DNA of 48,562 nt from an uncultured Roseburia sp. (GCA_944380515.1 CALWHT010000059.1:1-48562), one strand, 5' to 3'; positions 8,506 to 17,178 are shown, numbered from the stretch's first letter. Made by a program: numbers and translations. The notes: generated from the letters alone by a model not told the origin.

Positions 8506-8886
8506 GAGGGCGGCGTGTATCTGCTCCATTATATCAGCGCGTTGAAGGAGCATCCGGGAGATGCGTGGATTAAAAAATATATTTTTCCGGGCGGCATGAT
8601 TCCAAGCCTGCGCGAGATGCTTTCCTGTGCGGCGGAGGTCAATTTCCATACGCTGGATGTGGAAAATCTGCGCCTGCATTATAACCGTACCTTGCTTTGC
8701 TGGGAAAAGAATTTTAAAGAGCATATCGACGAGGTGCGGCAGATGTTCGATGAACGCTTTGTGCGTATGTGGGATTTGTATTTGTCGGCGTGCGCCGCAA
8801 CGTTCCATAACGGCATCATAGATTTACACCAGATATTGTTTACGAAGGGGGTAAATAACGATTTGCCGATGGTTCGGTGGTATTAA
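8506..8886 (+). pseudogene. C-terminal fragment of cyclopropane-fatty-acyl-phospholipid synthase
   Basis: The frame from 8506 reads 'EGGVYLLHYIS', 'PGDAWIKKYIFPGG', 'IPSLREML', 'DVENLRLHY', 'FDERFVRMWDLYL' and 'LPMVRWY'. These are the closing motifs of CFA synthase. About two thirds of the usual length, including the SAM-binding methyltransferase core, is missing. The fragment starts directly after the kinase stop codon in the same frame. A deletion probably fused the two genes at about 8500. A GTG at 8515 could start a 123-aa peptide, but enzymatic activity is not expected. Confidence 0.8.
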
Positions 8887-8895
8887 AGTAAAAAA

Positions 8896-8932
8896 GCTTC
8901 TGACACGGGAAAGGTTGTCAGAAGCCTTTTTT
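8896..8932 (+). terminator. Intrinsic terminator
   Basis: A 10-bp stem (GCTTCTGACA/TGTCAGAAGC) is followed by a C and six T residues, just after the CFA remnant. Confidence 0.88.
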
Positions 8933-8986
8933 ATAGGAAAGACCTTGTTGCATTAACGTATGAAAGTATTGGCTTTCCTGTGAAAT
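8931..8986. repeat. Dispersed intergenic inverted repeat, copy 1
   Basis: An imperfect inverted repeat whose arms read ATAGGAAAG (8934-8942 region) and CTTTCCTGTGAAA (8973-8985). The arm sequence plus 'ACCTTGTTGCATTAACG' recurs at 16271-16308, and a shortened copy lies at 27744-27780. All three directly follow an intrinsic terminator. It is probably a small non-coding repeat family (REP/MITE-like). Confidence 0.65.
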
Positions 8987-9000
8987 GGCGGCAGCATATA

Positions 9001-9050
9001 TTGACACGATGTCAGAATGGATTTATAATACAATTACTGACACGATGTCA
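9001..9050 (+). promoter_or_regulatory. Promoter with two TetR-type operators
   Basis: The -35 TTGACA (9001-9006) and -10 TATAAT (9024-9029) have a 17-bp spacer. Two identical 13-bp palindromes, TGACACGATGTCA, lie at 9002-9014 (over the -35) and 9038-9050 (just after the -10). They are the likely binding sites of the TetR protein encoded at 9579 and would give autoregulation of the four-gene operon. Confidence 0.85.
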
Positions 9051-9088
9051 GAATAAAATCAAGGAGTGAACGAACAGGAGGAAAGATT

Positions 9089-9556
9089 ATGGTAGATGGA
9101 AAAATATTAGTAGCCTATTTTTCTGCCGGCGGCGTGACGGCCGGAGCGGCAAAAGAAATCGCGGCTGTCCTGGGGGCCGACCTCTATGAGATAAAGCCGG
9201 CTGTTCCATACACTGCTGCGGATTTGAACTGGATGAATAAGCAGAGCCGCAGTACGCTGGAAATGACGGACCCGGACAGCCGTCCGGAAATTGCCGGAAA
9301 AATCAAAGATTTTGCGCAGTATCAGACAATTCTGATCGGATTTCCCGTTTGGTGGTACGTCGAGCCGCGCATTGTTGATACCTTCCTGGAAAGCTATGAT
9401 TTTGCGGGGAAAACGCTCATTCCGTTTGCTACCTCCGGCGGCAGCGGAATTGAAAAGGCGGCTGCAAGCTTAAAGGAGCATTGTCCGGCTGCCGCGTGGA
9501 AAGCCGGTAAGCTTGTAAACCGCAGCAATGCCGCTTCCTGGGCGGAAACGCTGTGA
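9089..9556 (+). CDS. Flavodoxin-family protein
   Basis: This 155-aa protein has the flavodoxin start 'KILVAYFSAGG.T' (phosphate-binding loop, residues 5-17), then 'IGFPVWWYVEP' near 88-98 (FMN 50s/60s-type loop) and 'ATSGGSGI' near 114. It is likely an FMN electron carrier or quinone/NAD(P)H-linked redox partner. It is the first gene of a TetR-controlled operon with an aldo/keto reductase and a carboxymuconolactone-decarboxylase-like protein. This looks like a response unit for reactive carbonyl or quinone compounds. Confidence 0.85.
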   Translation: MVDGKILVAYFSAGGVTAGAAKEIAAVLGADLYEIKPAVPYTAADLNWMNKQSRSTLEMTDPDSRPEIAGKIKDFAQYQTILIGFPVWWYVEPRIVDTFLESYDFAGKTLIPFATSGGSGIEKAAASLKEHCPAAAWKAGKLVNRSNAASWAETL

Positions 9557-9578
9557 AAAAGTAAAGAGAGGAATTGTT

Positions 9579-10205
9579 ATGCCGAAAGGATCCAAAGAAT
9601 TGACAAATGCCCGGAAGGAAGAAATCATCAATGCCTGTGCCCTGCTGTATGAGACTATGAGCTTTAAGGAGATTACCATAAAGGACATAGGCAGGGCGAC
9701 TTCCTTTACCAGAACCTCCATATACAACTACTTCCAGACAAAGGAAGAAATTTTTCTGGCGCTCCTGCAAAGAGAATATGAGCTGTGGATTTGTCAGCTC
9801 AGACAAATCCAGGCGGAGCATGAAACGATGACACGCCTCGAGTTTGCCGGGGCGTTGGCCCATTCTCTGGAAGAAAGGGAAAATCTGCTGAAAATCATGT
9901 CTATGAATCATTACGATATGGAAGAAAACAGCAGGCTGGAAAGGCTGGTCGAATTTAAGGTGGTCTACGGACAGTCATTGACCGAGGTAAGAAATTGTCT
10001 GGGCCGCTTTTTCCCGGAAATGTCAATTGAGGATAAGCAGAATTTTATTTTTTCATTTTTCCCGTTTATGTTTGGCATTTATCCGTATACGGTTGTAACG
10101 GAAAAACAGCGGGAAGCGATGACGCGGGCGAAGGTGAATTATGTATATATGTCAATTTATGAGATCACGTTTGCCGAGGTGAAGAAGCTATTGGGTATAT
10201 CATAA
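9579..10205 (+). CDS. TetR-family repressor
   Basis: This 208-aa protein has an N-terminal TetR helix-turn-helix ('ITIKDIGRATSFTRTSIYNYF' spans about residues 30-50) and an all-helical ligand-binding domain. Start 9579 is chosen over 9528 because GAGAGGAA is upstream and the earlier frame overlaps the flavodoxin gene. It most likely binds the two palindromes at 9002 and 9038 and controls its own operon. The inducer is unknown. Confidence 0.9.
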   Translation: MPKGSKELTNARKEEIINACALLYETMSFKEITIKDIGRATSFTRTSIYNYFQTKEEIFLALLQREYELWICQLRQIQAEHETMTRLEFAGALAHSLEERENLLKIMSMNHYDMEENSRLERLVEFKVVYGQSLTEVRNCLGRFFPEMSIEDKQNFIFSFFPFMFGIYPYTVVTEKQREAMTRAKVNYVYMSIYEITFAEVKKLLGIS

Positions 10206-10215
10206 GGAGGTATCT

Positions 10216-11253
10216 ATGCAGTACACAAAATTAGGCAGCTCCGATTTGAAGGTTTCCCGCATCTGTATGGGCTGCATGGGCTTTGGCGAGGCGGGGAACG
10301 GTCAGCACAGCTGGACCGTTGACGAGGAGCATTCCCGTGAGATTATCAGGCGGGGACTGGAGCTCGGCGTCAACTTTTTTGACACCGCCATCGCTTATCA
10401 GAGCGGCACGAGTGAGCAGTATCTCGGGCGGGCGCTTCGGGACTATGCAAAACGGGACGAGGCGGTGGTTGCCACAAAATTTCTTCCGCGTACCAATGAG
10501 GAAATCGAGGCCGGAATTACGGGGCAGCAGCATATTGAGCGGATGCTCGATAAAAGCCTTGCCAATCTGGGAATGGACTACGTAGATCTTTATATCTATC
10601 ATATGTGGGACTATCAGACGCCCCTCTATGATATCATGGAGGGCTTAAACAATGTGGTCCGGGCCGGAAAGGTGCGTTATATCGGTATTTCCAACTGCTA
10701 TGCATGGCAGCTTGCCAAGGCGAACGCTCTGGCGGAAAAAGAGGGCTTTGCGAAGTTTGTATCCATACAGGGACATTATAATCTTATTTTCCGGGAGGAG
10801 GAGCGGGAAATGGCGAAGCTGTGCGCGGAAGATAACATTGCCATGACGCCGTACAGCGCCCTGGCAGGCGGCAGGCTTTCCAGACATCCGGGAGAAACCT
10901 CCAAACGTCTGCAGGAGGATGACTATGCAAGGCTCAAATACGATGCCACCGCGGAGCAGGACGCAGCGATTATCGCAAGGGTGGCGGAGCTTGCCGAAAA
11001 ACACGGCGTATCCATGACGGAGATTTCCCTGGCATGGCTGCTTTCGAAAGTGACGGCTCCCGTGGTGGGTGCAACGAAGCTTCACCATATCGAGGGCGCG
11101 GCAAAAGCTGTGGATTTGCAGTTGTCCGGGGAGGAAACTGCTTATTTGGAAGAGCCCTATGTGCCGCACAGACTGGTGGGTGTGATGGCGCAGAATACGG
11201 TTTCGGCTGCCGGGCAGCAGCATGTCTGGTCGACCGGAAAACAGCAGATTTAA
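10216..11253 (+). CDS. Aldo/keto reductase
   Basis: This 345-aa (beta/alpha)8 oxidoreductase begins 'MQYTKLGSSDLKVSRICMG' and shows the family tetrad: Asp in 'FFDTAIAYQSG' (about 54) with Tyr near 59, Lys in 'VATKF' (about 88) and His in 'DLYIYHMWD' (about 126). 'ISNCYAWQL' near 158 is also typical. It reduces carbonyls with NADPH. The gene follows tetR by 10 bp with AAGGAGG before the start, so it is in the TetR operon. Confidence 0.92.
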   Translation: MQYTKLGSSDLKVSRICMGCMGFGEAGNGQHSWTVDEEHSREIIRRGLELGVNFFDTAIAYQSGTSEQYLGRALRDYAKRDEAVVATKFLPRTNEEIEAGITGQQHIERMLDKSLANLGMDYVDLYIYHMWDYQTPLYDIMEGLNNVVRAGKVRYIGISNCYAWQLAKANALAEKEGFAKFVSIQGHYNLIFREEEREMAKLCAEDNIAMTPYSALAGGRLSRHPGETSKRLQEDDYARLKYDATAEQDAAIIARVAELAEKHGVSMTEISLAWLLSKVTAPVVGATKLHHIEGAAKAVDLQLSGEETAYLEEPYVPHRLVGVMAQNTVSAAGQQHVWSTGKQQI

Positions 11254-11265
11254 GGAGGAATCAAT

Positions 11266-11958
11266 ATGGAAAACAGAAACTATTATGAAACAGATCCGGA
11301 ATTTATGGAGAGATTTGAACATTTTGCATTTGAGGAAGTGGTAAAGGAGGAAGGACAGCAGCTTGACGAGATTACCCGCCATATGGCAATCCTGGCAACT
11401 TTGCTCGGCTGTCAGGGAGTGGAGGAATTTAAGCTGGAGCTTCCCCGTGCGCTGGATGCGGGACTTACGCCCGTGATGGTAAAAGAAGTTGTCTATCAGG
11501 CGGTGGATTATCTGGGAATCGGCAGGGTGCTTCCGTTTCTGGATGCGGCCAATGATATTTTACAAGGGCGCGGTGTGAAGCTGCCGCTGGAAGGTCAGGC
11601 GACGACGACCTATGAGGACCGGCTTGAGAAAGGGGCCGGGGCGCAGGCGGCTATCTTCGGTGAGCAGATGAAGGAAGCCTGGAAAACGGGCCATATCAAC
11701 CGCTGGCTTGCGGCCAACTGCTTTGGCGACTACTATACCAGGACGGGACTTTCTCTTGCTCAGCGAGAGATGATTACGTTTTGTTTCCTGGCCGCGCAGG
11801 GCGGGTGTGAACCGCAGCTTACGGCCCATGCGAAGGGCAATATGAATCTGGGAAACGATAAGGAGTTTCTTGTAAAGGTGGTTTCTCAATGCCTGCCTTA
11901 CATCGGCTATCCGCGCAGTCTCAACGCGATCACCTGCATCAATAAAGCGGCGGAATAA
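11266..11958 (+). CDS. Carboxymuconolactone decarboxylase family protein (two-domain)
   Basis: The 230-aa protein contains two AhpD/CMD-like helical repeats, roughly residues 25-105 and 130-220. The first has 'ITRHMAILATLLGCQG' and the second 'LSLAQREMITFCFLAAQGG'. CMD-like proteins are peroxidase-type or decarboxylase-type enzymes with active-site Cys residues; here the Cys positions are atypical, so the activity is unclear. It is the last gene of the TetR operon, 12 bp after the aldo/keto reductase. No clear terminator hairpin follows; a short T-rich stretch does (11960-11970). Confidence 0.82.
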   Translation: MENRNYYETDPEFMERFEHFAFEEVVKEEGQQLDEITRHMAILATLLGCQGVEEFKLELPRALDAGLTPVMVKEVVYQAVDYLGIGRVLPFLDAANDILQGRGVKLPLEGQATTTYEDRLEKGAGAQAAIFGEQMKEAWKTGHINRWLAANCFGDYYTRTGLSLAQREMITFCFLAAQGGCEPQLTAHAKGNMNLGNDKEFLVKVVSQCLPYIGYPRSLNAITCINKAAE

Positions 11959-11984
11959 ACTTTTTCTTTTGTGCATTTTGATGA

Positions 11985-12013
11985 TTGACAATAAAAAATA
12001 TATTCTGTATCAT
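11985..12013 (+). promoter_or_regulatory. Promoter of the marR-ABC operon
   Basis: TTGACA (11985-11990) and TATCAT (12008-12013) are separated by 17 bp. A weak inverted repeat around 12015-12035 (GTTAGTT...GAACAAA) overlaps the likely transcription start and may be the MarR operator. Confidence 0.7.
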
Positions 12014-12053
12014 TCTGTTAGTTACCGAACAAATAAAAAAGAGGGTGTGTGTA

Positions 12054-12542
12054 ATGGAGAGGCAGGAAGAGCACGACTTTACCTATGATGCAGGCAGGCT
12101 GATCAATACGGTCTCTCATAAGCTGAAGCGTCAGGTTGCTTTCCCGGAGGCGGAGAGCGGCCTCTCAAACATGCAGAGGCTTGTGCTGAATTATATCCTG
12201 TTTCAGGTATTGAAACGGGATATTTATCAGAAAGACATTGAGAGAGAGTTTCAGATTCGCCGCTCCACGGCGACGGGGATTTTACAGCTTCTCGAGCGGG
12301 AAGGGTTCATTTACCGGGAGACAGCGGAGCAGGATGCGAGGCTCAAAAAACTGATTCCCACGGAGAAGACGAAGCAGCTCCGCAGCCAGATTATTTCCAA
12401 TACACAGTACATGGAGGCACTGCTGAAAAAGGGAATACCGCAGGAGGATTTGGAAGTCTGCCTGCGTGTACTCGAGCAGATGTCTGCGAATTTGTCAGGT
12501 AATGAGAAAAAAAGAGAAAGGGAGAAAACCAAACATGAATAG
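12054..12542 (+). CDS. MarR-family regulator
   Basis: This 162-aa protein has a winged helix with 'KDIEREFQIRRSTATGILQLLE' spread over about residues 62-84 and 'GFIYRETAEQDARLKKLIPTEK' after it. That is the classic MarR recognition helix and wing. The start at 12054 follows GAGGGTGT. Its 3' end overlaps the first ABC gene by 8 bp, so translation is coupled. It probably represses the two exporter genes and is released by an exported compound. Confidence 0.88.
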   Translation: MERQEEHDFTYDAGRLINTVSHKLKRQVAFPEAESGLSNMQRLVLNYILFQVLKRDIYQKDIEREFQIRRSTATGILQLLEREGFIYRETAEQDARLKKLIPTEKTKQLRSQIISNTQYMEALLKKGIPQEDLEVCLRVLEQMSANLSGNEKKREREKTKHE

Positions 12543-14268
12543 GAAATTACTCCGTTCTGTCCGGGAATATAAGCGTCAGACAATACTTACGCCTGTGCTT
12601 GTGGCGCTGGAGGTGTTTATGGAAGTCCTCATACCGCTTCTGATGGCAAATATTATTGACGTCGGTATTGCACAGGGTGATATGGGATATATTATCCGAC
12701 TGGGTCTTCTGCTGGTTTTCCTGGCAGTCATAGCGCTCATTTTTGGGGCGAAGGCCGGACAGCTTGCGGCAATTGCTTCGGCAGGGTATGCGAAAAATCT
12801 CCGCCATGATATTTTTTATAAAGTACAGGACTTTTCCTTCGGGAATATCGATCATTTCTCGACGTCAGGTCTTGTGACGAGGCTGACGACGGATATTACG
12901 AATGTGCAGATGGCCTATATGTTCAGTATCCGACTGCTGGCGAGAGCGCCGATCATGATTATCCTGTCTCTGATTATGACGATGACAATCAGTGTACCGA
13001 TTGCTCTGATTCTTCTTGTTACCATCCCGATTCTGGGAGGCATCCTTATTTATATCGCGAAAAAGGCACATCCGCACTTTATACAGGTGTTTGATGAATA
13101 TGATGTACTGAACAATACGGTTCAGGAAAATGTCAATGCGTCCCGGGTGGTAAAGGCATATGTAAGAGAGGAGCATGAAAAGGAAAAATTCGGGAAAATA
13201 TCCACACTCGTATTTGAACTGTTTACGAAGGCGGAGAAGATCGTGGCCTGGAACTCTCCGATCATGCAGTTTACGGTGTATGCGGTCGTGCTGATTATGG
13301 TACTTATCGGCGGTAAGAGCATTATCGGCGGTACGATGCTGACCGGAGAGCTTACAAGCGTTATCGTTTACGCAATTCAGATTCTCTCATCCCTGATGAT
13401 GGTAACCTTCGTATTTGTTCAGATTATGATTGCGGAGGCTTCTACGGACCGTATCAGCGAGGTGCTTGAGGAAGTGCCGGAGATGGAGGATGCCGCGGAT
13501 GCACTTACGGATGTTCCGAATGGAGATATTGATTTTGAGCATGTGAATTTCAGCTACTCCGGGGAGGGCGGAAATCTGTCCTTAAAGGATGTAAACCTCC
13601 ATATAAAAAGCGGTCAGATTGTCGGTATCATCGGAGGTACCGGAAGCGCGAAGTCCACGCTTGTGCAGTTAATCCCGCGTCTGTATGACGTGACGGAAGG
13701 ATGCGTCAAGGTCGGCGGTATCGACGTCAGAAAATATAACCTGAAAGCGCTTCGCGACCAGGTGTCGGTAGTGCTCCAGAAGAATGTGCTGTTTACGGGC
13801 AGTATCTATGAAAACGTGCGGTGGGGAGACGAGAATGCCAGCGACGAGGAAGTGCAGAGAGTCTGCAGACTGGCGCAGGCGGACGGATTCATTCAGGAGT
13901 TCCCTGCAAAATATGAGACCATGATTGTCGAAAGCGGCAACAATGTTTCCGGCGGTCAAAAGCAGAGGCTTTGTATTGCCCGAGCGCTTTTAAAGAAGCC
14001 TAAAATCCTGATTCTGGATGATTCCACGAGCGCGGTCGACACCAAGACGGACGCCCTGATTCGCCAAGCATTTCGGGAAGAAATCCCCGATACGACAAAG
14101 ATTATCATTGCCCAGAGAGTATCTTCCGTGGAGGATGCGGATGTGATCATTGTTATGGACAATGGTGAGATTAACGGTATCGGCACATCCGAAGAGCTTC
14201 TGAAGACAAATAAGATTTACAGAGAAGTATATGAATCACAGGTGAAAGGAGACGCTGATAATGAGTAG
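12535..14268 (+). CDS. ABC exporter half-transporter, degenerate-site subunit
   Basis: This 577-aa protein joins a six-helix exporter membrane domain (about 1-310) to a nucleotide-binding domain. Walker A reads 'GGTGSAKST' with Ala in place of the last Gly. The signature is 'VSGGQ'. Walker B ends 'LILDDSTSAVD', with Asp instead of the catalytic Glu. These changes mark the degenerate-site partner of heterodimeric exporters such as TM287/288. The partner is the next gene, overlapping by 8 bp. Substrates are typically drugs or lipids. Confidence 0.92.
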   Translation: MNRKLLRSVREYKRQTILTPVLVALEVFMEVLIPLLMANIIDVGIAQGDMGYIIRLGLLLVFLAVIALIFGAKAGQLAAIASAGYAKNLRHDIFYKVQDFSFGNIDHFSTSGLVTRLTTDITNVQMAYMFSIRLLARAPIMIILSLIMTMTISVPIALILLVTIPILGGILIYIAKKAHPHFIQVFDEYDVLNNTVQENVNASRVVKAYVREEHEKEKFGKISTLVFELFTKAEKIVAWNSPIMQFTVYAVVLIMVLIGGKSIIGGTMLTGELTSVIVYAIQILSSLMMVTFVFVQIMIAEASTDRISEVLEEVPEMEDAADALTDVPNGDIDFEHVNFSYSGEGGNLSLKDVNLHIKSGQIVGIIGGTGSAKSTLVQLIPRLYDVTEGCVKVGGIDVRKYNLKALRDQVSVVLQKNVLFTGSIYENVRWGDENASDEEVQRVCRLAQADGFIQEFPAKYETMIVESGNNVSGGQKQRLCIARALLKKPKILILDDSTSAVDTKTDALIRQAFREEIPDTTKIIIAQRVSSVEDADVIIVMDNGEINGIGTSEELLKTNKIYREVYESQVKGDADNE

Positions 14269-16150
14269 ACAGGAAAAACCCAGGGTCAATAAAGGGACGA
14301 TCAAGACAGCAAAGCGTTTACTTGGCTATGTGACGGGTACGTACAAGGTGCAGTTTATCGTTGTTCTTATCTGTATCCTGATCAGTTCTATCGCATCAAT
14401 TTCCGTCTCGCTGTCACTGCGTTTCCTGCTGGACGATTATATCATACCGCTGATAGGAAAACAGAATCCCGATTACAGTGAGCTTTACATGGCGCTGACC
14501 GTGCTTGGAACGATTTTTCTGTGCGGAGTAATTGCCACATTTATTTACAGCAGGCTTATGGTAACGATTGGACAAGGCGTGTTAAAACGTGTCCGTGATG
14601 AGATGTTTGCACACATGCAGACGCTTCCGATCCGTTACTTTGACCAGAATACCAATGGCTCTATTATGAGTCTTTACACCAACGATACGGATACGTTAAG
14701 ACAGATGATCAGCCAGTCGATACCGCAGGTGCTGATGTCGCTTTTGACGATTGTCGTTACGTTCATTGCGATGCTGATGCTCAGTCCGCTGCTGACGATT
14801 CTTGCGGTGCTGATGATTATACTGATGTTCCTTGTGTCAAAGGTCGTCACCGGCAACAGCGGAAGATTTTTCATCCGCCAGCAGCTTGACCTTGCAAATG
14901 TTACCGGCTTTGTCGAGGAGAGGATGAACGGGCAGCGCGTTGTCAAGGTATTTAACCATGAGGAAATATCAAAGCAGGAATTTGACAGGCTCAACGAGCA
15001 GTTATACGAGAGCGCGTCAAAGGCACATACCTTTGCCAGCATCATGGGACCGGTGATTGGAAATATGGGAAATCTTCTGTTTGTGCTGACGGCAGTGTTC
15101 GGGGGCTTTTTATCAGTCGCCGGAATCGGAAATATCACGCTTGGCGTGATGGCGTCTTATCTGCAATTTACAAAGAGCTTTACGCAGCCTTTTATGCAGA
15201 TTGCGCAGCAGTTTAACTCCATTATCATGGCGCTTGCCGGTGCCGAGCGTATTTTCAATATGATGGATGAGGAGCCGGAGGTAGATGAGGGTTATGTAAC
15301 TCTGGTGAATGCAAAGAAAGATGCCAACGGCAATATCACGGAATGTAAGGAGCGCACCGGGCTTTGGGCATGGAAGCATCCGCATCAGGCGGACGGCACC
15401 GTTACCTATACGGAGCTGAAAGGCGATGTGAGGTTCTACAATATGACATTTGGCTATACGCCGGATCATATGGTACTGCATGATCTGACGCTGTACGCAA
15501 AACCGGGACAGAAGCTTGCGTTCGTAGGTTCCACGGGAGCCGGCAAGACGACGATTACAAACCTGATCAATCGTTTTTATGATGTGGCGGACGGTAAAAT
15601 CCGTTATGACGACATTAATATCAATAAGATTAAAAAGGCAGATTTGAGACGTTCACTCGGAATCGTGCTTCAGGATACGCACCTGTTTACGGGAACGATT
15701 ATGGAGAATATCCGGTACGGAAAGCTGGACGCGACGGATGAGGAGGTCTACAGTGCGGCGAAACTGGCACATGCGGACGGCTTTATCAAGATGCTGCCGA
15801 ATGGCTACCAGACATATCTGACCGGAGACGGGGAAGAACTTTCCCAGGGCCAGAGACAGCTGCTCGCGATTGCGAGGGCGGCGATTGCGGATCCGCCGGT
15901 GCTGATCCTGGATGAGGCGACATCGAGCATCGATACGAGAACGGAGAGTATTGTGCAGGAGGGTATGGATAACCTGATGAAAGGGCGTACCGTATTTGTC
16001 ATCGCGCACAGGCTTTCCACCATCCGCAACAGCGATGCAATTATGGTGCTTGAGCATGGGCGTATCATTGAAAGAGGTACCCATGAGGAGCTGCTCAAAT
16101 TAAAAGGTACGTATTATCAACTGTATACAGGAAAGCTGGAGCTTTCCTAA
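14261..16150 (+). CDS. ABC exporter half-transporter, catalytic subunit
   Basis: This 629-aa partner has an exporter membrane domain (about 1-330), a roughly 45-residue insertion around 345-390 before the NBD, Walker A 'GSTGAGKTT', signature 'LSQGQ' (Gly to Gln) and canonical Walker B 'LILDEATSSID'. The altered signature faces the degenerate site of the previous subunit, and the intact Walker B provides the active site with that subunit's 'VSGGQ'. The pair therefore fits an asymmetric heterodimer. The MarR gene upstream suggests substrate-induced expression. Confidence 0.93.
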   Translation: MSRQEKPRVNKGTIKTAKRLLGYVTGTYKVQFIVVLICILISSIASISVSLSLRFLLDDYIIPLIGKQNPDYSELYMALTVLGTIFLCGVIATFIYSRLMVTIGQGVLKRVRDEMFAHMQTLPIRYFDQNTNGSIMSLYTNDTDTLRQMISQSIPQVLMSLLTIVVTFIAMLMLSPLLTILAVLMIILMFLVSKVVTGNSGRFFIRQQLDLANVTGFVEERMNGQRVVKVFNHEEISKQEFDRLNEQLYESASKAHTFASIMGPVIGNMGNLLFVLTAVFGGFLSVAGIGNITLGVMASYLQFTKSFTQPFMQIAQQFNSIIMALAGAERIFNMMDEEPEVDEGYVTLVNAKKDANGNITECKERTGLWAWKHPHQADGTVTYTELKGDVRFYNMTFGYTPDHMVLHDLTLYAKPGQKLAFVGSTGAGKTTITNLINRFYDVADGKIRYDDININKIKKADLRRSLGIVLQDTHLFTGTIMENIRYGKLDATDEEVYSAAKLAHADGFIKMLPNGYQTYLTGDGEELSQGQRQLLAIARAAIADPPVLILDEATSSIDTRTESIVQEGMDNLMKGRTVFVIAHRLSTIRNSDAIMVLEHGRIIERGTHEELLKLKGTYYQLYTGKLELS

Positions 16151-16216
16151 AGGCTGGCGTGATGCAGGGCCGGTTGGCAGAAAATCGGGCATCACAGATA
16201 AGTTATCTTAAAGTGG

Positions 16217-16270
16217 AAAAACAGGGCTGTGATTGTGGTTTGAGAAACCGCAAACTCAGCCCTGTTTTTA
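16217..16270 (+). terminator. Intrinsic terminator after ABC operon
   Basis: A 12-bp stem (AAAACAGGGCTG/CAGCCCTGTTTT) encloses a second small hairpin (GGTTT/AAACC) and ends in a T run at 16265-16269. Confidence 0.88.
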
Positions 16271-16308
16271 TTTCATAGGAAAGACCTTGTTGCATTAACG
16301 TATGAAAG
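16271..16308. repeat. Dispersed intergenic repeat, copy 2
   Basis: The sequence from TTTCATAGGAAAG to TATGAAAG is almost identical to 8931-8968. The right arm of the inverted repeat seen in copies 1 and 3 is missing here. Again it directly follows a terminator. Confidence 0.6.
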
Positions 16309-16319
16309 AAAAAAACGGT

Positions 16320-16366
16320 TGACAAAGCACAGAACAGGGTATAATATAAACATATGAACAGATAAA
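16320..16366 (+). promoter_or_regulatory. Promoter and ArsR/SmtB-type operator
   Basis: A TTGACA near 16320 and TATAAT near 16341 have a short spacer (about 15 bp). Between and after them is the half-site ATATGAACA (about 16353-16361). The same half-site occurs twice at 17090-17108 before the metal ATPase gene. Half-sites of this type are bound by CadC/SmtB-like sensors, so self-repression by the ArsR gene at 16370 is likely. Confidence 0.6.
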
Positions 16367-16369
16367 AAT

Positions 16370-16768
16370 ATGTTAGCAAAAGAATGTGAGATACCGGAGG
16401 TGATGAATTTGGCGATCAACGATGTACCGTGCTGTGAGGAATGTGAAGTTCACGAGGAGAAGGTTCGTGCAGTCAATGAAAAAATGCCGGACGAGGATGA
16501 ACTCTACGATTTGGCGGAACTGTTTAAGGTATTCGGCGATTCGACGAGAATCCGGATTCTGTTTGTGCTGTTTCAGTCGGAGATGTGTGTCTGCGATTTG
16601 GCTCAGACCCTGAACATGAATCAGTCCGCGATTTCACATCAGCTTAAAATATTAAAGCAGGCGAAACTGGTCGCGGGAAGGCGGGAAGGGAAGTCTGTTT
16701 TTTATTCTCTGGCGGATGAACATGTGAGAACCATCATTGACCAGGGGAGAGAGCATATCGAAGAATAA
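16370..16768 (+). CDS. ArsR/SmtB-family metal sensor repressor
   Basis: The 132-aa protein has an N-terminal Cys-rich segment ('CCEECEVH' near residues 21-28), then a winged helix with 'LAELFKVFGDSTRIRILFVL' around 47-66 and 'CVCDLAQTLNMNQSAISHQL' around 72-92. The 'CVCDL' Cys pair is the alpha-3 metal site of CadC/ArsR sensors. It should leave DNA when Cd, Zn, Pb or a similar ion binds. An alternative start is 16403. It precedes an HMA protein and a CadA-like ATPase, its likely targets. Confidence 0.9.
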   Translation: MLAKECEIPEVMNLAINDVPCCEECEVHEEKVRAVNEKMPDEDELYDLAELFKVFGDSTRIRILFVLFQSEMCVCDLAQTLNMNQSAISHQLKILKQAKLVAGRREGKSVFYSLADEHVRTIIDQGREHIEE

Positions 16769-16785
16769 AAAGAAAGGGGTAAAAT

Positions 16786-17004
16786 ATGAAGAAAAAATTT
16801 AAGCTTGAGGATTTGGACTGCGCAAACTGCGCGGCAAAAATGGAGGAGGCAATCAAAAAGCTTCCGGGCGTCAATGACGCGAGCGTCAGCTTTATGACAC
16901 AGAAAATGATGGTGGATGCCGAGGACGACAAATTTGATGACATTATGAAAGAGGTCGTGGCGGTCTGTGCGAAGGTGGAGCCGGACTGTAAGATTTTAAT
17001 GTAA
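16786..17004 (+). CDS. HMA-domain metallochaperone-like protein
   Basis: This 72-aa protein is a single heavy-metal-associated domain with 'LDCANCAAKME' (CxxC, residues 10-16) and 'LPGVNDASVSF' in the usual places. It lies 17 bp after arsR with AAAGGGG before the start. The downstream ATPase lacks its own N-terminal HMA domain, so this separate protein probably delivers the ion to it. Confidence 0.88.
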   Translation: MKKKFKLEDLDCANCAAKMEEAIKKLPGVNDASVSFMTQKMMVDAEDDKFDDIMKEVVAVCAKVEPDCKILM

Positions 17005-17014
17005 GCGGAAAGGG

Positions 17015-17049
17015 GCCCGGGCGGGGAATACGGACCATCCGGGCTTTTT
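17015..17049 (+). terminator. Intrinsic terminator or attenuator
   Basis: A stem GCCCGG (17015-17020) / CCGGGC (17039-17044) is followed by TTTTT. It sits between the HMA gene and the ATPase gene. Confidence 0.8.
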
Positions 17050-17087
17050 CCGATGCGTGACTTCATGCACAGGGTGGAATTTTAAAC

Positions 17088-17110
17088 TATATATGAACAA
17101 ATGAACATAT
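17088..17110 (+). promoter_or_regulatory. Second ArsR-type operator
   Basis: Two direct ATGAACA half-sites lie within an A/T-rich stretch upstream of the metal ATPase. They match the half-site before arsR, so the ATPase probably has its own ArsR-controlled promoter after the terminator at 17015-17049. Confidence 0.55.
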
Positions 17111-17178
17111 GCTAATAAGATAAGATGAAGAATTGCGCCGCGGGAGAGAGAAAAAGAGGCGCGGAAAAGAGGTTCGTT

